Source: Desulfobacteraceae bacterium
GTDB taxonomy: Bacteria > Desulfobacterota > Desulfobacteria > Desulfobacterales > Desulfosalsimonadaceae
Direction: 5' to 3'
DNA: 64,000 nt
Assembly: GCA_021737565.1 (NCBI GenBank)
Contig: JAIPDS010000001.1
Span: 57,877-121,876, forward strand
The stretch's first letter is position 1. Each line of letters starts with the position of its first letter. Position numbers and translations under genes: made by a program. Positions 53,811 to 62,431 of the stretch are shown piece after piece. The notes under the pieces are model-generated. The model made no database searches, had not been told where the DNA came from, and was given only the letters and a program-made list of their open reading frames with translations.

Positions 53811-54632
53811 ATGTACCTTCGTTATTATGGGCTTGCCAGAAAGCCTTTTGAGATAAACACTGATCCGGAGTTTTTCTGGTACGGGGAAAAACATCGCGAG
53901 GCTCTATCCACTCTCAGGTACGGAATTCTTGAGAGCAAGGGGTTTCTGCTTTTGACCGGTGACGTGGGAGTGGGGAAAACCACCGTGGTAAATGCGCTTT
54001 TAGCAGGTCTTGATCCGGGCGATATAGCTGTTGCAGTACATGATCCCGGGCTGGACAGGCTTGATTTTTTTAATTTTATTGCAAAGTCATTCGGGCTTGA
54101 CGGGCCCTTTAATACAAAGGGGGAATTTCTTATTGAGTTTATCGGGTTTATAACCCGATGTCACTATCAGGGCAGGCGGGTGCTGCTTATAATTGACGAA
54201 TGCCAGCTTATAAGCGATTCCTTGTTAAGTGAGATAAGGCTTTTTTCAAACCTGGAAAAAAAGGGCAAAAAGCTGATAAACGTATTTCTGGTCGGGCAGC
54301 TCGAGTTAAACGATCTTCTGCTTCGCCCGGAAAACAGAGCCATGCGCCAGAGAATAACAGTAAATTACAATATAGAGCCCCTGTCCCTAAAAGAAACCGA
54401 AAAATATGTAAAACATCGCCTTGCAGTGGCCGGGGGAGCGAGGGAGATATTTGAGAAAAGTTGTATAAAAGAAATTTATAAATTTTCCGGGGGCTGTCCC
54501 CGGCTTATAAACATTATCTGCGACCGGGCTCTTCTTACCGGCTATGTTTTTTCGCAAAAACGCATATCAAAACGTATCATCCGGGAATGCGCAAAAGAGC
54601 TTGATATTTCGGGCCGGGGGTTTTCAGGGTAG
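53811..54632 (+). CDS. ExeA-like AAA ATPase
   Basis: The 273-residue ATPase starts YLRYYGLARKPFEINTDP, the ExeA/GspA signature, followed by Walker A TGDVGVGKTT, Walker B VLLIIDECQLI and FSGGCPRLINIICDRAL near the C-terminus. Such proteins occur in type II secretion and in EpsH/exosortase (XrtA) polysaccharide loci. No PilZ or peptidoglycan-binding extension is present. It is 12 nt after the GGDEF gene and is transcribed with it. Confidence 0.87.
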   Translation: MYLRYYGLARKPFEINTDPEFFWYGEKHREALSTLRYGILESKGFLLLTGDVGVGKTTVVNALLAGLDPGDIAVAVHDPGLDRLDFFNFIAKSFGLDGPFNTKGEFLIEFIGFITRCHYQGRRVLLIIDECQLISDSLLSEIRLFSNLEKKGKKLINVFLVGQLELNDLLLRPENRAMRQRITVNYNIEPLSLKETEKYVKHRLAVAGGAREIFEKSCIKEIYKFSGGCPRLINIICDRALLTGYVFSQKRISKRIIRECAKELDISGRGFSG

Positions 54633-54660
54633 TGGTTTGGAAAGGTAAAATTTACAAACA

Positions 54661-54689
54661 TTGCAAATTTTTCCGGTTTGATATATAAT
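54661..54689 (+). promoter_or_regulatory. promoter of the MNT-HEPN pair
   Basis: TTGCAA (54661-54666), 17 nt, TATAAT (54684-54689), about 55 nt before the mntA start, in a locally A/T-rich gap. Confidence 0.6.
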
Positions 54690-54743
54690 TTCTATGTTTC
54701 CGTACATATTATGTAATATCAGTTTATTAAAAGGCGCAGAGGT

Positions 54744-55040
54744 ATGAAGCGAGAAAAGATTTTGACTATGCTTGCAAACAGTCACGATATTAAGCATCGG
54801 TATTCGGTAAAAAACTTCTATATCTTTGGATCAGTTGCCCGGGGGGAAGATAAAGAAGGCAGTGATGTTGATCTTTTAGTGGAGTATGAGCCCGGTGCCC
54901 GTGTAGGAATGTTTCAATTTGCAAGGCTTCGAAGAGAGTTGAGTGAAAGATTGGCCTGCGAGGTTGATCTGGCCACTCGCGAATCTTTGCACAAGGATCT
55001 AAGGGACGATATTTTGAAGGAAGCTGTTCATGCCGCATAG
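54744..55040 (+). CDS. mntA: MNT-type minimal nucleotidyltransferase antitoxin
   Basis: The 98-residue protein has the MNT signature FIFGSVARGE..SDVDLLVEY (the GSxARG and DxD). In the HEPN/MNT systems MntA adds AMP to a tyrosine of the HepT toxin and so blocks it. Catalytic residues appear intact. It overlaps the hepT start by 11 nt. The pair sits between the ExeA-like gene and the TPR lipoprotein gene, interrupting an otherwise polysaccharide-related region, and has its own good promoter, which fits a mobile insertion. Confidence 0.9.
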   Translation: MKREKILTMLANSHDIKHRYSVKNFYIFGSVARGEDKEGSDVDLLVEYEPGARVGMFQFARLRRELSERLACEVDLATRESLHKDLRDDILKEAVHAA

Positions 55041-55377
55041 AAAATGGAGTCTGCGGATAAGTGATATCCTGGAATCCATTAAAAGGATCTTTGAGTACAC
55101 TCAGGATATGGATTTTGAACAATTTAAGACCGATACTAAAACAATTGATGCTGTTGTGAGGAATTTTGAGATTGTTGGAGAGGCCGCCTCACATATCCCA
55201 GAGGAAATTTCCATGGAACATCCCGAGATACCATGGGGGGATATGAGGGATATGCGAAATATACTTGCACATGAGTATTTCGGTATAAATGAAAAAATTG
55301 TATGGAATACTATTCAGGACGATTTGCCGCCGTTAGTTCCCTTGCTGCAGAAACTACTTGACAGGCATGGCGCTTAA
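55030..55377 (+). CDS. hepT: HepT-like HEPN toxin (DUF86)
   Basis: The 115-residue all-helical HEPN protein has the ribonuclease motif RNILAHEYFG (R-x4-H-x-Y), where the Tyr is the known AMPylation target. NFEIVGEAASHIPEE is the typical DUF86 helix. It is the presumed RNase toxin partner of MntA. The last 24 nt overlap the end of the convergent TPR lipoprotein gene, which is a close fit, so the insertion has not left a visible scar there. Confidence 0.9.
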   Translation: MPHRKWSLRISDILESIKRIFEYTQDMDFEQFKTDTKTIDAVVRNFEIVGEAASHIPEEISMEHPEIPWGDMRDMRNILAHEYFGINEKIVWNTIQDDLPPLVPLLQKLLDRHGA

Positions 55378-57588
55378 TTTTTTTGTTGATGGTTTTTTAT
55401 TCACTTTGCTTCGAATACTTTTAAGCAGTTCCCTGGCCTCCTCGTATTCCGGGAAATCCTGTTCTGATGCAAGGCAAGCTTCAAGCTCCTTTTCGGCCGC
55501 CTCTGTTTGTCCGTCTTTATACATTGCCAGGGCCAGATGGTATCGCAGGGTCGGAAGGTCCGGGCGTTTTTCCACTGCCGCGCTGAACTGGGTCAGTGCA
55601 AGTCCGTAAGCCCCCCTTTTATAATGCACCCATCCCAGGGTGTCTGTAATGTAAGGGTCGTACGGAAAGGCTTCCTTGGCCGTCATTGCAAGCTGTAAGG
55701 CCTCTGCGAGATCGGGTTTGCTTTCGTTTGCCATCAGCCATGCAAGGTTGTTGGCGGCTGCGGCAAATTTTGGTCTTTGCTTTAATGCGTCCTGGTAGGC
55801 TTTTTTTGCACCTTCAATATCTCCGGCTTCCTGCAGCAGGGTGCCTATGGCCATGTAGCCTCCGATGAAATCCGGATTTTTTTCCGTGGCCTCCCTGAAT
55901 CTTTTGATTGCCTCTTTTGTTTTTCCTGTGCGGGTGAGTATGTCTGCGCTGGCAGCGTAAATTTTGGGATTTTCAGGATCGGTTTCCAGGGCTTTTTCAA
56001 GAAGCGCAAGGGCCTTGTCAGGAGATTTTTCAAATCTGTCTGTCAGCCTTGCCAGCAGAACCATATTGTCGGAATTTTCCGGGACTATGCCCACCTGTTT
56101 TCTTACCCTGGAAACTGCCGTATCTGTGCGGTTTTCCCGGATGTGTATCCCTGCGAGCATCTCAAGGCCGGAGGTGGCCCCCGGTTTTAGCAGAAGGAGT
56201 TCTTCAAGGGTCTGAATAGCCCGATCCGGCTCGCCGTGTGCCAGATAGGCGGCCGAGAGGTTATACAAGACCTCGGTATTTTCCGGTGCCTGCTTTTTCA
56301 CTTTTTCAAAAAGGCTTACTGCCTTTTCTGTTTCCCGGGATGCGATAAGGGCCTTTCCCAGGATAACTGCCGCGCGCAGGTTCCCCGGGTCGGTTTGCAG
56401 GGCTTTGCCCGCCTCTTTTTTGGCGTTTTTAAAATCTCTTTTAAGCAGCATGTTATAGGCCATAAGAGAACGCGCCCCTGCGTGTTCCGGTGAAAGCCTG
56501 AGCGCCTGATTCGTTGATTTTAAAGAAAGCTGTGTCTCCCCGGTGTTTAGATGAGCAGATGCTTTCATGTAATGGGCTTCGGCCCATCTTGGATAATCCT
56601 GTACGAGCCTGTCTGTTATCTGCAGGGCACGTCGGCTTTGGCCTTTGCGTATAAGCAGTCCTGCCCGGACAAGGCCGGCCAGGGGATGATCCGGCTGAGA
56701 GGCAAGTATCTTTTCAACCAGTTCTGCGGCCTGCCTGTTTTTACCTGTCTCATAGTAGAAATCAGCAAGGTTTGCCATTTCGTCTTCGGGTTTTACTGCT
56801 TTTTCAATTGCCTGCAGGTATGCCTGCCCGGCTTTTTCACGCTCATTGATGCCGCGGTAGAAATTGCCGGTAAGAGTATAGGTTTGTGGCGAATCAGGAA
56901 AGTTTTGGCTCAGTCTTTGCAAGATGTTTTCTGCCATATCATGGTCGCCCTGATTGAGATAAAAGGCGGCGAGTTCTTTGAAAACAAGGGGTTCAGGGCT
57001 TATTTCCAGGGCTTTTTCAAGCGCCCGGCCTGCTTCATCTGGGCTGTCAAGGGCTTTTAAAACGCGCGCCTTGATAATATAATAGCGGGCCTCGGCAGGG
57101 TTTATCTCAAGGGCTTTTGAGATTGCCTGTTTGGCGGCGTTTATGTTTTTTTCTGAAAGTTCAATCCTGGCAAGCAGCGCCCATGCATCGGGAAAATTTC
57201 CGTTTGCCTCTAAAATCTGTAAAGCAGTTTTGCGGCTTTCTTCCAGGTGCCCTGCCTGCATATACATTTCAGCGGTTTTAAGAAGGGCATCGGTATTTTC
57301 CGGATCAAGGGCTGATGCCTGCTTCAGGTGTCTGAATGCCTTTGCAGGCTCGCCTGTCTTTAAATAAGCAAGCCCCAGCCTGTAGCGGGCATCCGCAAAT
57401 TCCGGGTCGATCTGGACAGCGTTTCGATATTCTATGATCGCGGCTTTATATTCATCGGTTTTTTCGTATTTAAGGCCTTTTCTGAAATGATCCGATTTTT
57501 TTTCCTCCGGGGTGCTGCATCCGCAAAGGAGCATGAATGAAATAATAATTGCCGCTGCAAACTGTAAAGCATTAAGAAAAATTTTCAT
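55354..57588 (-). CDS. prsT: TPR-repeat lipoprotein of the XrtA/PEP-CTERM type
   Basis: The 744-residue protein has a lipoprotein signal (lipobox LLCGC at about 20-24) and about 18-20 consecutive TPR repeats (for example EYRNAVQIDPEFADARYRLG and ALKQRPKFAAAANNLAW). It matches the long TPR lipoprotein (PrsT) of EpsH/exosortase loci, where it helps polysaccharide or protein export at the periplasmic side. It is divergent from the EPS operon, with repeat copy 3 in between. PrsK, PrsR and the exosortase itself are not in the window. Confidence 0.8.
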   Translation of the reverse strand: MKIFLNALQFAAAIIISFMLLCGCSTPEEKKSDHFRKGLKYEKTDEYKAAIIEYRNAVQIDPEFADARYRLGLAYLKTGEPAKAFRHLKQASALDPENTDALLKTAEMYMQAGHLEESRKTALQILEANGNFPDAWALLARIELSEKNINAAKQAISKALEINPAEARYYIIKARVLKALDSPDEAGRALEKALEISPEPLVFKELAAFYLNQGDHDMAENILQRLSQNFPDSPQTYTLTGNFYRGINEREKAGQAYLQAIEKAVKPEDEMANLADFYYETGKNRQAAELVEKILASQPDHPLAGLVRAGLLIRKGQSRRALQITDRLVQDYPRWAEAHYMKASAHLNTGETQLSLKSTNQALRLSPEHAGARSLMAYNMLLKRDFKNAKKEAGKALQTDPGNLRAAVILGKALIASRETEKAVSLFEKVKKQAPENTEVLYNLSAAYLAHGEPDRAIQTLEELLLLKPGATSGLEMLAGIHIRENRTDTAVSRVRKQVGIVPENSDNMVLLARLTDRFEKSPDKALALLEKALETDPENPKIYAASADILTRTGKTKEAIKRFREATEKNPDFIGGYMAIGTLLQEAGDIEGAKKAYQDALKQRPKFAAAANNLAWLMANESKPDLAEALQLAMTAKEAFPYDPYITDTLGWVHYKRGAYGLALTQFSAAVEKRPDLPTLRYHLALAMYKDGQTEAAEKELEACLASEQDFPEYEEARELLKSIRSKVNKKPSTKKLSAMPVK

Positions 57589-57692
57589 TTTAAAATCGCC
57601 CCTGTTGAAAAATAATTGGAGATTAACGAAACAGCAGTTAACTTTTGTGAAAAATTTACTTTAAAATATTCTCTGCAGAAATAATGCCAAAT

Positions 57693-57844
57693 TTGATGGA
57701 CTCGTAAAAAGTCGATTCCAGACGGCAAAGTAAAAAGTTCAAGATCAAGGCGCGCAAAATCCCGAGGAATGCAGCGTACTCATCGTACGTGAAATTCCGA
57801 GGGATAAAGCGCAACGCCGATATTGGACTTTTTACGAAGCCGTC
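57693..57844. repeat. dispersed palindromic element, copy 3
   Basis: This is the most diverged copy (gacggcaaagtaaaaagt at the left arm, actttttacgaagccgtc at the right), again with the ttgatggactc leader and gtac..gtac centre. It lies between prsT (minus) and the EPS operon (plus), ending 32 nt before the first EPS start codon; the frame of the first EPS gene runs back into the element but is not used. Confidence 0.82.
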
Positions 57845-57875
57845 AAGTTTGATGCATAAGAAAGGAAGGCTTCAT

Positions 57876-58481
57876 ATGAACTTATCACCGCATCGCACAA
57901 AACTGATTTTTTTACTTTCGTTTCTGGTTTTTTCAACTGCAATGCCGGTTTTCGCCCAGCAGGCCGGAAGTCAAATGCCGGCTGCCTCAGAACAATACAT
58001 ACTCGGGGCCGGTGATGTCGTGGATATAATGGTTTATGGTGAGCCCGAGATTTCGCACACTGTTTTTATAAGAATTGACGGCAAGATTTCCCTGCCCCTG
58101 GCGGGAGAGGTGTCTGCTGCGGGAATAACGCCGGCCATGCTCGCCGAAAAAGTCACCGGGAAACTGGAGCGCTTCCTGGAAGATCCCAATGTGACGGTGA
58201 TTTTGGCAGAAAGCAGAAGCAAAGTTTACTATATACTCGGCCAGGTGGAAAGCCCGGGCGAATATCCGATTACACGGCCGGTCACCGTGCTTCAGGCCAT
58301 AGCCCAGGCCGGGGGATTTCTTGAATGGGCCCAAAAAGACCGCATCATGATCGTGGGCGGCCCGGGCGGAGATGCGAAAGAAGGTAAAGTTTCATATTTT
58401 AATTATGACAGGTTCTTAAAGGACGGTGCCGGAGGAGGCAATGTTTTAATCCAGCCGGGCGATACCATTGTAATCCCTTAA
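57876..58481 (+). CDS. polysaccharide export lipoprotein-family protein (Wza-like)
   Basis: The 201-residue protein starts at ATG 57876 with GGAAGG upstream. A signal peptide (about 10-30) is followed by a polysaccharide export domain (YILGAGDVVDIMVYGEPEIS.., KISLPLAGEVSAAGIT) and a SLBB-type domain (VYYILGQVESPGEYPI, LQAIAQAGGFLEWA). No lipobox Cys is present, so it may be soluble in the periplasm. It would form the periplasmic channel of an exopolysaccharide exporter. It is the first gene of the EPS operon and follows repeat copy 3. Confidence 0.9.
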   Translation: MNLSPHRTKLIFLLSFLVFSTAMPVFAQQAGSQMPAASEQYILGAGDVVDIMVYGEPEISHTVFIRIDGKISLPLAGEVSAAGITPAMLAEKVTGKLERFLEDPNVTVILAESRSKVYYILGQVESPGEYPITRPVTVLQAIAQAGGFLEWAQKDRIMIVGGPGGDAKEGKVSYFNYDRFLKDGAGGGNVLIQPGDTIVIP

Positions 58482-58500
58482 AAGGAAAAGAGGTCTGACG

Positions 58501-59796
58501 TTGATTCCCTTGAAAACAGTACGTTTCTTGCCGGTTATCGCCCTGGTTTTGTTTTTTTCTGCATCTGCTGCCGGTGCGCAAAGCATTCTAGGAGGCGGGC
58601 TCTCTGTTGAGCAAGGCTATGATTCCAATATTTACAGGGAGCCTGAAAACGAGGTGTCTGAATGGACCACCACGGTGTCCCCGATCCTTGATTATACGAG
58701 GGCTGCCAGACACAGTTTGTTCTCATTGCGCTATGTGCCAGGGTTTGTCTACATCTGCCGCACTGATGACATTCGCATTGACCATTTTGCTGATGCAGAA
58801 TACGGTTTTGAGTTGACACGGAATTTGCATGTGGATTTTTCAGACACGTTTGTAAAGACAGAAGACCCTTATGAAGATCCCGAAGATATTGAAGGGGGCA
58901 TTGATCTGTCAGACAGAAGGGGCCGGCGCAGATACTGGACCAACAGGTTTGAAGCCAGTGCTGCTTATACGTACGGAATGGAGAGAGTTCTGGAAATGGG
59001 ATATCGGAATTATGTGCTAAGAGATCAGGAGGAAGATTATTTTGATTATGTCCGGCATTCCCCTTTTGCCACGGTAAGCCATCGGGTCAACCACCAGTGG
59101 GACGTACGGCTTGAATATGGTTTTGTAATGGGGGACTTTGTAGAGGAATCCGAGGAATCAGAGGATCTGACTTCAAACACGGGTGATTTTTACCTGTATT
59201 ACCGGATTACCCCTTTTACCCGGATTTTCGGCCATCTCGGATATTCGCGGACCGATTACGAGGAGGGCATAGACGACTACCAGGTTTATACCGCCGCATC
59301 AGGTGTTGAGCACAGGTATTCGCCCACATTGGACCTTGAGTTCGAAGCCGGTTCTTCCCTTGTTGAGCGTGAAAATTTTTCTGATACCAGCGCATTTTAC
59401 ATGCGCGCAGGCATTGATAAAACCTGGCAAAGAACTTCATGGTACCTAAACGGGGAAAGCGGCCTGGATGCACACGAGTTTTCAGGGGCAGACGATGACC
59501 TGGGCCTGTCCCGATACTGGAGCGTTGGTACAGGCTTTAGCCGCACCCTGTTGCGAGGCGTTGAGGGGTCGGCGGATTTTTCCTATCGCTATGACGATTA
59601 CCTGGAGCGCGAGCCAAGGGTCGATGAACAGCTTTTTGAAGCCTCTGCCGGGCTTTCATGGTCTTTTTCCCGGTGGTACGAGATTTTCTGCAGATATGTT
59701 TTTGTTGACCACGATGCGGACATAGAGGAAGACAAATACGTGGATCACCGCTTTTTTGCAGGAATTTCAGCCGAAAGGGATTTTTTCCGATGGTAG
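58501..59796 (+). CDS. outer-membrane beta-barrel protein of the EPS locus
   Basis: The 431-residue protein has a signal peptide (cleavage likely after AAGAQ) and a tail of alternating polar/aromatic beta strands ending in Trp (ERDFFRW), as in outer-membrane barrels. It resembles the TIGR03016-like barrels of PEP-CTERM/EpsH loci that export polysaccharide. The start is TTG 58501 with a weak site upstream. The last 7 nt overlap the next gene, so translation is coupled. Confidence 0.82.
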   Translation: MIPLKTVRFLPVIALVLFFSASAAGAQSILGGGLSVEQGYDSNIYREPENEVSEWTTTVSPILDYTRAARHSLFSLRYVPGFVYICRTDDIRIDHFADAEYGFELTRNLHVDFSDTFVKTEDPYEDPEDIEGGIDLSDRRGRRRYWTNRFEASAAYTYGMERVLEMGYRNYVLRDQEEDYFDYVRHSPFATVSHRVNHQWDVRLEYGFVMGDFVEESEESEDLTSNTGDFYLYYRITPFTRIFGHLGYSRTDYEEGIDDYQVYTAASGVEHRYSPTLDLEFEAGSSLVERENFSDTSAFYMRAGIDKTWQRTSWYLNGESGLDAHEFSGADDDLGLSRYWSVGTGFSRTLLRGVEGSADFSYRYDDYLEREPRVDEQLFEASAGLSWSFSRWYEIFCRYVFVDHDADIEEDKYVDHRFFAGISAERDFFRW

Positions 59797-61424
59797 GATC
59801 GCAAAAAGAACAGTCCCAATTAGACGTATTAAAAAATTACATGAACCTGCTGGTAAAACGCAGCAGACTGATTGCCGTGTGCATCCTGGTGGCGGTTACA
59901 GCGGGTCTTCTGTTTTATCTTTCCCAGCCCAAGATATATGAATCCAGTGCTTCCATAATTTATCAGGAACAGCGGATCAATCCTTCCAGGTTTTCCCCTG
60001 ACGAGACCCGGCAGATGCGGGAAATGGTAAATACAGTGGCCCAGCAGGTTATGAGCAGGGGCAATCTTGAAAATATGATAGGAAGCTACAACCTTTACCA
60101 GAACCCGGAAAAAGAACCGTCCATGGCGGGGCTCATCGCAAGGGCGCGGGACAATATTGATGTAACAATGGCGCGCGACAGGGGAAACGTTTTTTCCGTA
60201 TCCTTTCAGGGAAAGGATCCTTCAACGGTTATGGATGTAACCAACTGGCTTGCCTCAAAATTTATAGAGGAAAACCTGCGGGTAAGAGAAGAGCGCGCAA
60301 GGGAGACCTCCTCCTATATACACGACGAGCTTCGAATGGCAAAGCAGCGGCTTAACAAAAAAGAAGCCGAAATGAGGGATTATAAGCTGAAGCACTACAA
60401 TGAGATGCCGGAGCAGAGAGAGGCCAATATGGGCAGGTTAAACGCCCTTCAGGAGCAGTTCCAGGCGCTTCAGACCAATATATACAACCTGGAGCAGACC
60501 CGGCTTCTTATGTCAGAACAGCTCGAGATCAGAAGGAGTCTTCGGGATGAGGAAACAGCCGCAGCTTCGGGCGCGGGCGAAGAAGGGGGAAGCACTACAG
60601 CGCAGGAGCTTGCCGAGGCCCGAAGCGCTCTTAATGATCTTCTTGACAGATATAAGTCTGAACATCCGGAGGTAAAGCGGCAGGAACAGCGTATCCGCAG
60701 AATCGAGGAAAGGCTTGAAACAGAACGCCGGCAACGGCAGGCGGAGGTGGAGGAGCGTGAACTGCCCGGAGTCCGCGATACGGAGGAAACATTGGTTGGA
60801 GAGCGGGATGCGGAGTTTTTAAGCCAACAGGACACCAGGATCGGGGAGCTTGCCGCCAGGATAAGAGAAATTGATGTGAATTTAAAGACCTTGCGCAAGG
60901 AAAGTGACAATATCCTGGAGCAGATACGCAACTATCAGCAATGGGTTGAAGCAGCCCCGATCAGGGAGGCTGAATGGGCAGCCCTGACGCGCGATTACGA
61001 AGAATTAAGAGATTATCACGATGAGCTGCTTTCCCAGAGCCTTGCAGCAGAGGCTGCTGAAAGCCTTGAAGTGAGGCAGAAGGGAAGCCAGTTCAAAGTT
61101 GTGGACCCGGCTTTTATGCCAAAGACACCGATCAAGGGGACTTTTTTAAAAATTCTTCTTGCCTCCATTGCAGCCGGCCTTGCAGCAGGCGGTGGCATAG
61201 CCTTTGGACTCGATTTTATGAATACCTCTTTTAAGGATGCAAAAGAAGTTGAAAACTTTCTGCAGCTTCCTGTGACATGCGCCCTTCCCCTGATAGTCAC
61301 GGAAACCGAACAAAGGCGTGCAAGGATAAAAAGCATTGCCTGGTTTTCGTTTTTTACGGTTTGGGTGGCGGTTTTGATAACAGCGGCGGTTTATTTCTGG
61401 CAACAGGGTGATATTATAATTTAA
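59790..61424 (+). CDS. Wzz/Wzc-type polysaccharide chain-length protein
   Basis: The 544-residue protein has two membrane helices (about 28-48 and about 440-465), with a further C-terminal one (about 515-535), and a long periplasmic part with coiled coils (about 170-380) in which the PEEREANMGRL-like and heptad-rich segments dominate. The Wzz motif appears in RLNKKEAEMRDYKL and VVDPAFMPKTPIKG (proline-rich). It controls polymer length and partners the separate tyrosine kinase encoded 12 nt downstream. The kinase domain is not fused. Confidence 0.88.
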   Translation: MVGSQKEQSQLDVLKNYMNLLVKRSRLIAVCILVAVTAGLLFYLSQPKIYESSASIIYQEQRINPSRFSPDETRQMREMVNTVAQQVMSRGNLENMIGSYNLYQNPEKEPSMAGLIARARDNIDVTMARDRGNVFSVSFQGKDPSTVMDVTNWLASKFIEENLRVREERARETSSYIHDELRMAKQRLNKKEAEMRDYKLKHYNEMPEQREANMGRLNALQEQFQALQTNIYNLEQTRLLMSEQLEIRRSLRDEETAAASGAGEEGGSTTAQELAEARSALNDLLDRYKSEHPEVKRQEQRIRRIEERLETERRQRQAEVEERELPGVRDTEETLVGERDAEFLSQQDTRIGELAARIREIDVNLKTLRKESDNILEQIRNYQQWVEAAPIREAEWAALTRDYEELRDYHDELLSQSLAAEAAESLEVRQKGSQFKVVDPAFMPKTPIKGTFLKILLASIAAGLAAGGGIAFGLDFMNTSFKDAKEVENFLQLPVTCALPLIVTETEQRRARIKSIAWFSFFTVWVAVLITAAVYFWQQGDIII

Positions 61425-61436
61425 AAAGGTTTTTAT

Positions 61437-62300
61437 ATGGGAAAGTTATCAAAAGCTTTTGAAAAATCGCCACAAACGGCCAACCGGGAAACACCGCGCG
61501 TAAAACCCCTGCCGGAATCCCGGCAGCACCCGGATACCAAAAAAACCGGACATACGGCAGCAGCCCCCAGGGATCTGGATGCCGGACTTTCACAGGAGCG
61601 CTGGGACAGGCGGCTTAAGAAGTCAACGGATCCAAGCTCTCTTTTTTTTGAAAGCTTCCGCAGGCTGCGTGCATCTGTTCTGTATCCTTCATCAGGCAGC
61701 AGGCCGAAAACACTTCTTATTACAAGCACGGTTCCGCATGAAGGCAAGGGCTTTGTATGCGCCAATCTGGGAGTAGCCCTGGCCAGGGGAATGGAAAATC
61801 ATGCCATGATGGTGGACTGCGACCTGAGGCATCCTTCACTCGCACAACTTTTCGGGGTTTCCGGAGATGTTGGCCTTGTGGACTACCTGCAGGACAATGC
61901 TGATCTTTCCCTGCTGATCCGCAAAACAGGCCAGTCCAAACTTTCGCTGCTTCCGGCCGGACAGGCGCCGGCAAACCCCGCTGAGATTCTAGAATCAGCA
62001 AAAATGACGGGACTCATCAACGAAATGGCGGAACGCTATCCTGATCGCAGTATTCTTTTTGACAGTCCGCCGGGGGTTATAGCATCCGAGACAGCCACTC
62101 TGGCAAAACAGGTTGACGGGGTAATCCTTGTGATCCGGTACGGCGCATCAGCAAAAGAGGAAGTAAAAAGATTTGCCGATACCCTGGGGCTGGATAAAAT
62201 ACTCGGCGTGGTCTTTAACGCATACCCGGAAAACGCTGTCGAGGCCTTCCTGGAAAGAAAACTCGGCTACGGCTACGGCTATTACAATTATTCAGCATAG
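61437..62300 (+). CDS. CpsD/CapB-type tyrosine autokinase
   Basis: The 287-residue BY-kinase has an N-terminal polar region (about 1-65), Walker A VPHEGKGFVCANLG, Walker A' MMVDCDLRHPSL and Walker B SILFDSPPG. The C-terminal YGYGYYNYSA is the tyrosine cluster that is autophosphorylated. Walker A has GKGF instead of GKST/GKTF: the Lys is kept, the Ser/Thr lost. Activity may be reduced or metal binding altered. It pairs with the upstream Wzz-like protein to regulate polymer synthesis. Confidence 0.9.
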   Translation: MGKLSKAFEKSPQTANRETPRVKPLPESRQHPDTKKTGHTAAAPRDLDAGLSQERWDRRLKKSTDPSSLFFESFRRLRASVLYPSSGSRPKTLLITSTVPHEGKGFVCANLGVALARGMENHAMMVDCDLRHPSLAQLFGVSGDVGLVDYLQDNADLSLLIRKTGQSKLSLLPAGQAPANPAEILESAKMTGLINEMAERYPDRSILFDSPPGVIASETATLAKQVDGVILVIRYGASAKEEVKRFADTLGLDKILGVVFNAYPENAVEAFLERKLGYGYGYYNYSA

Positions 62301-62387
62301 GAGCCGTTAAGCAACCATCAAGAATCATTGAGCAAATTTAATCGGCAGAAATCTTTTTAAATTATGATAAGGAGATAATCCTTAATT

Positions 62388-62418
62388 CTAGTTTCCAGTT
62401 TCTGGTTTCTAGTTTCTG
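62388..62418 (+). repeat. tandem ctagtttc-type short repeat
   Basis: Four degenerate units of about 8 bp (ctagtttc cagtttct ggtttct agtttctg) lie directly before gcggagctgccatg, which contains the next start codon. The tract is pyrimidine-rich, and slippage could change spacing upstream of the gene. Confidence 0.6.
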
Positions 62419-62431
62419 CAGCGGAGCTGCC

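Noticed and set aside
57789..57875. N-terminal extension of the Wza-like frame
   Set aside because: The extra codons come from repeat copy 3; ATG 57876 has the RBS and the signal peptide.
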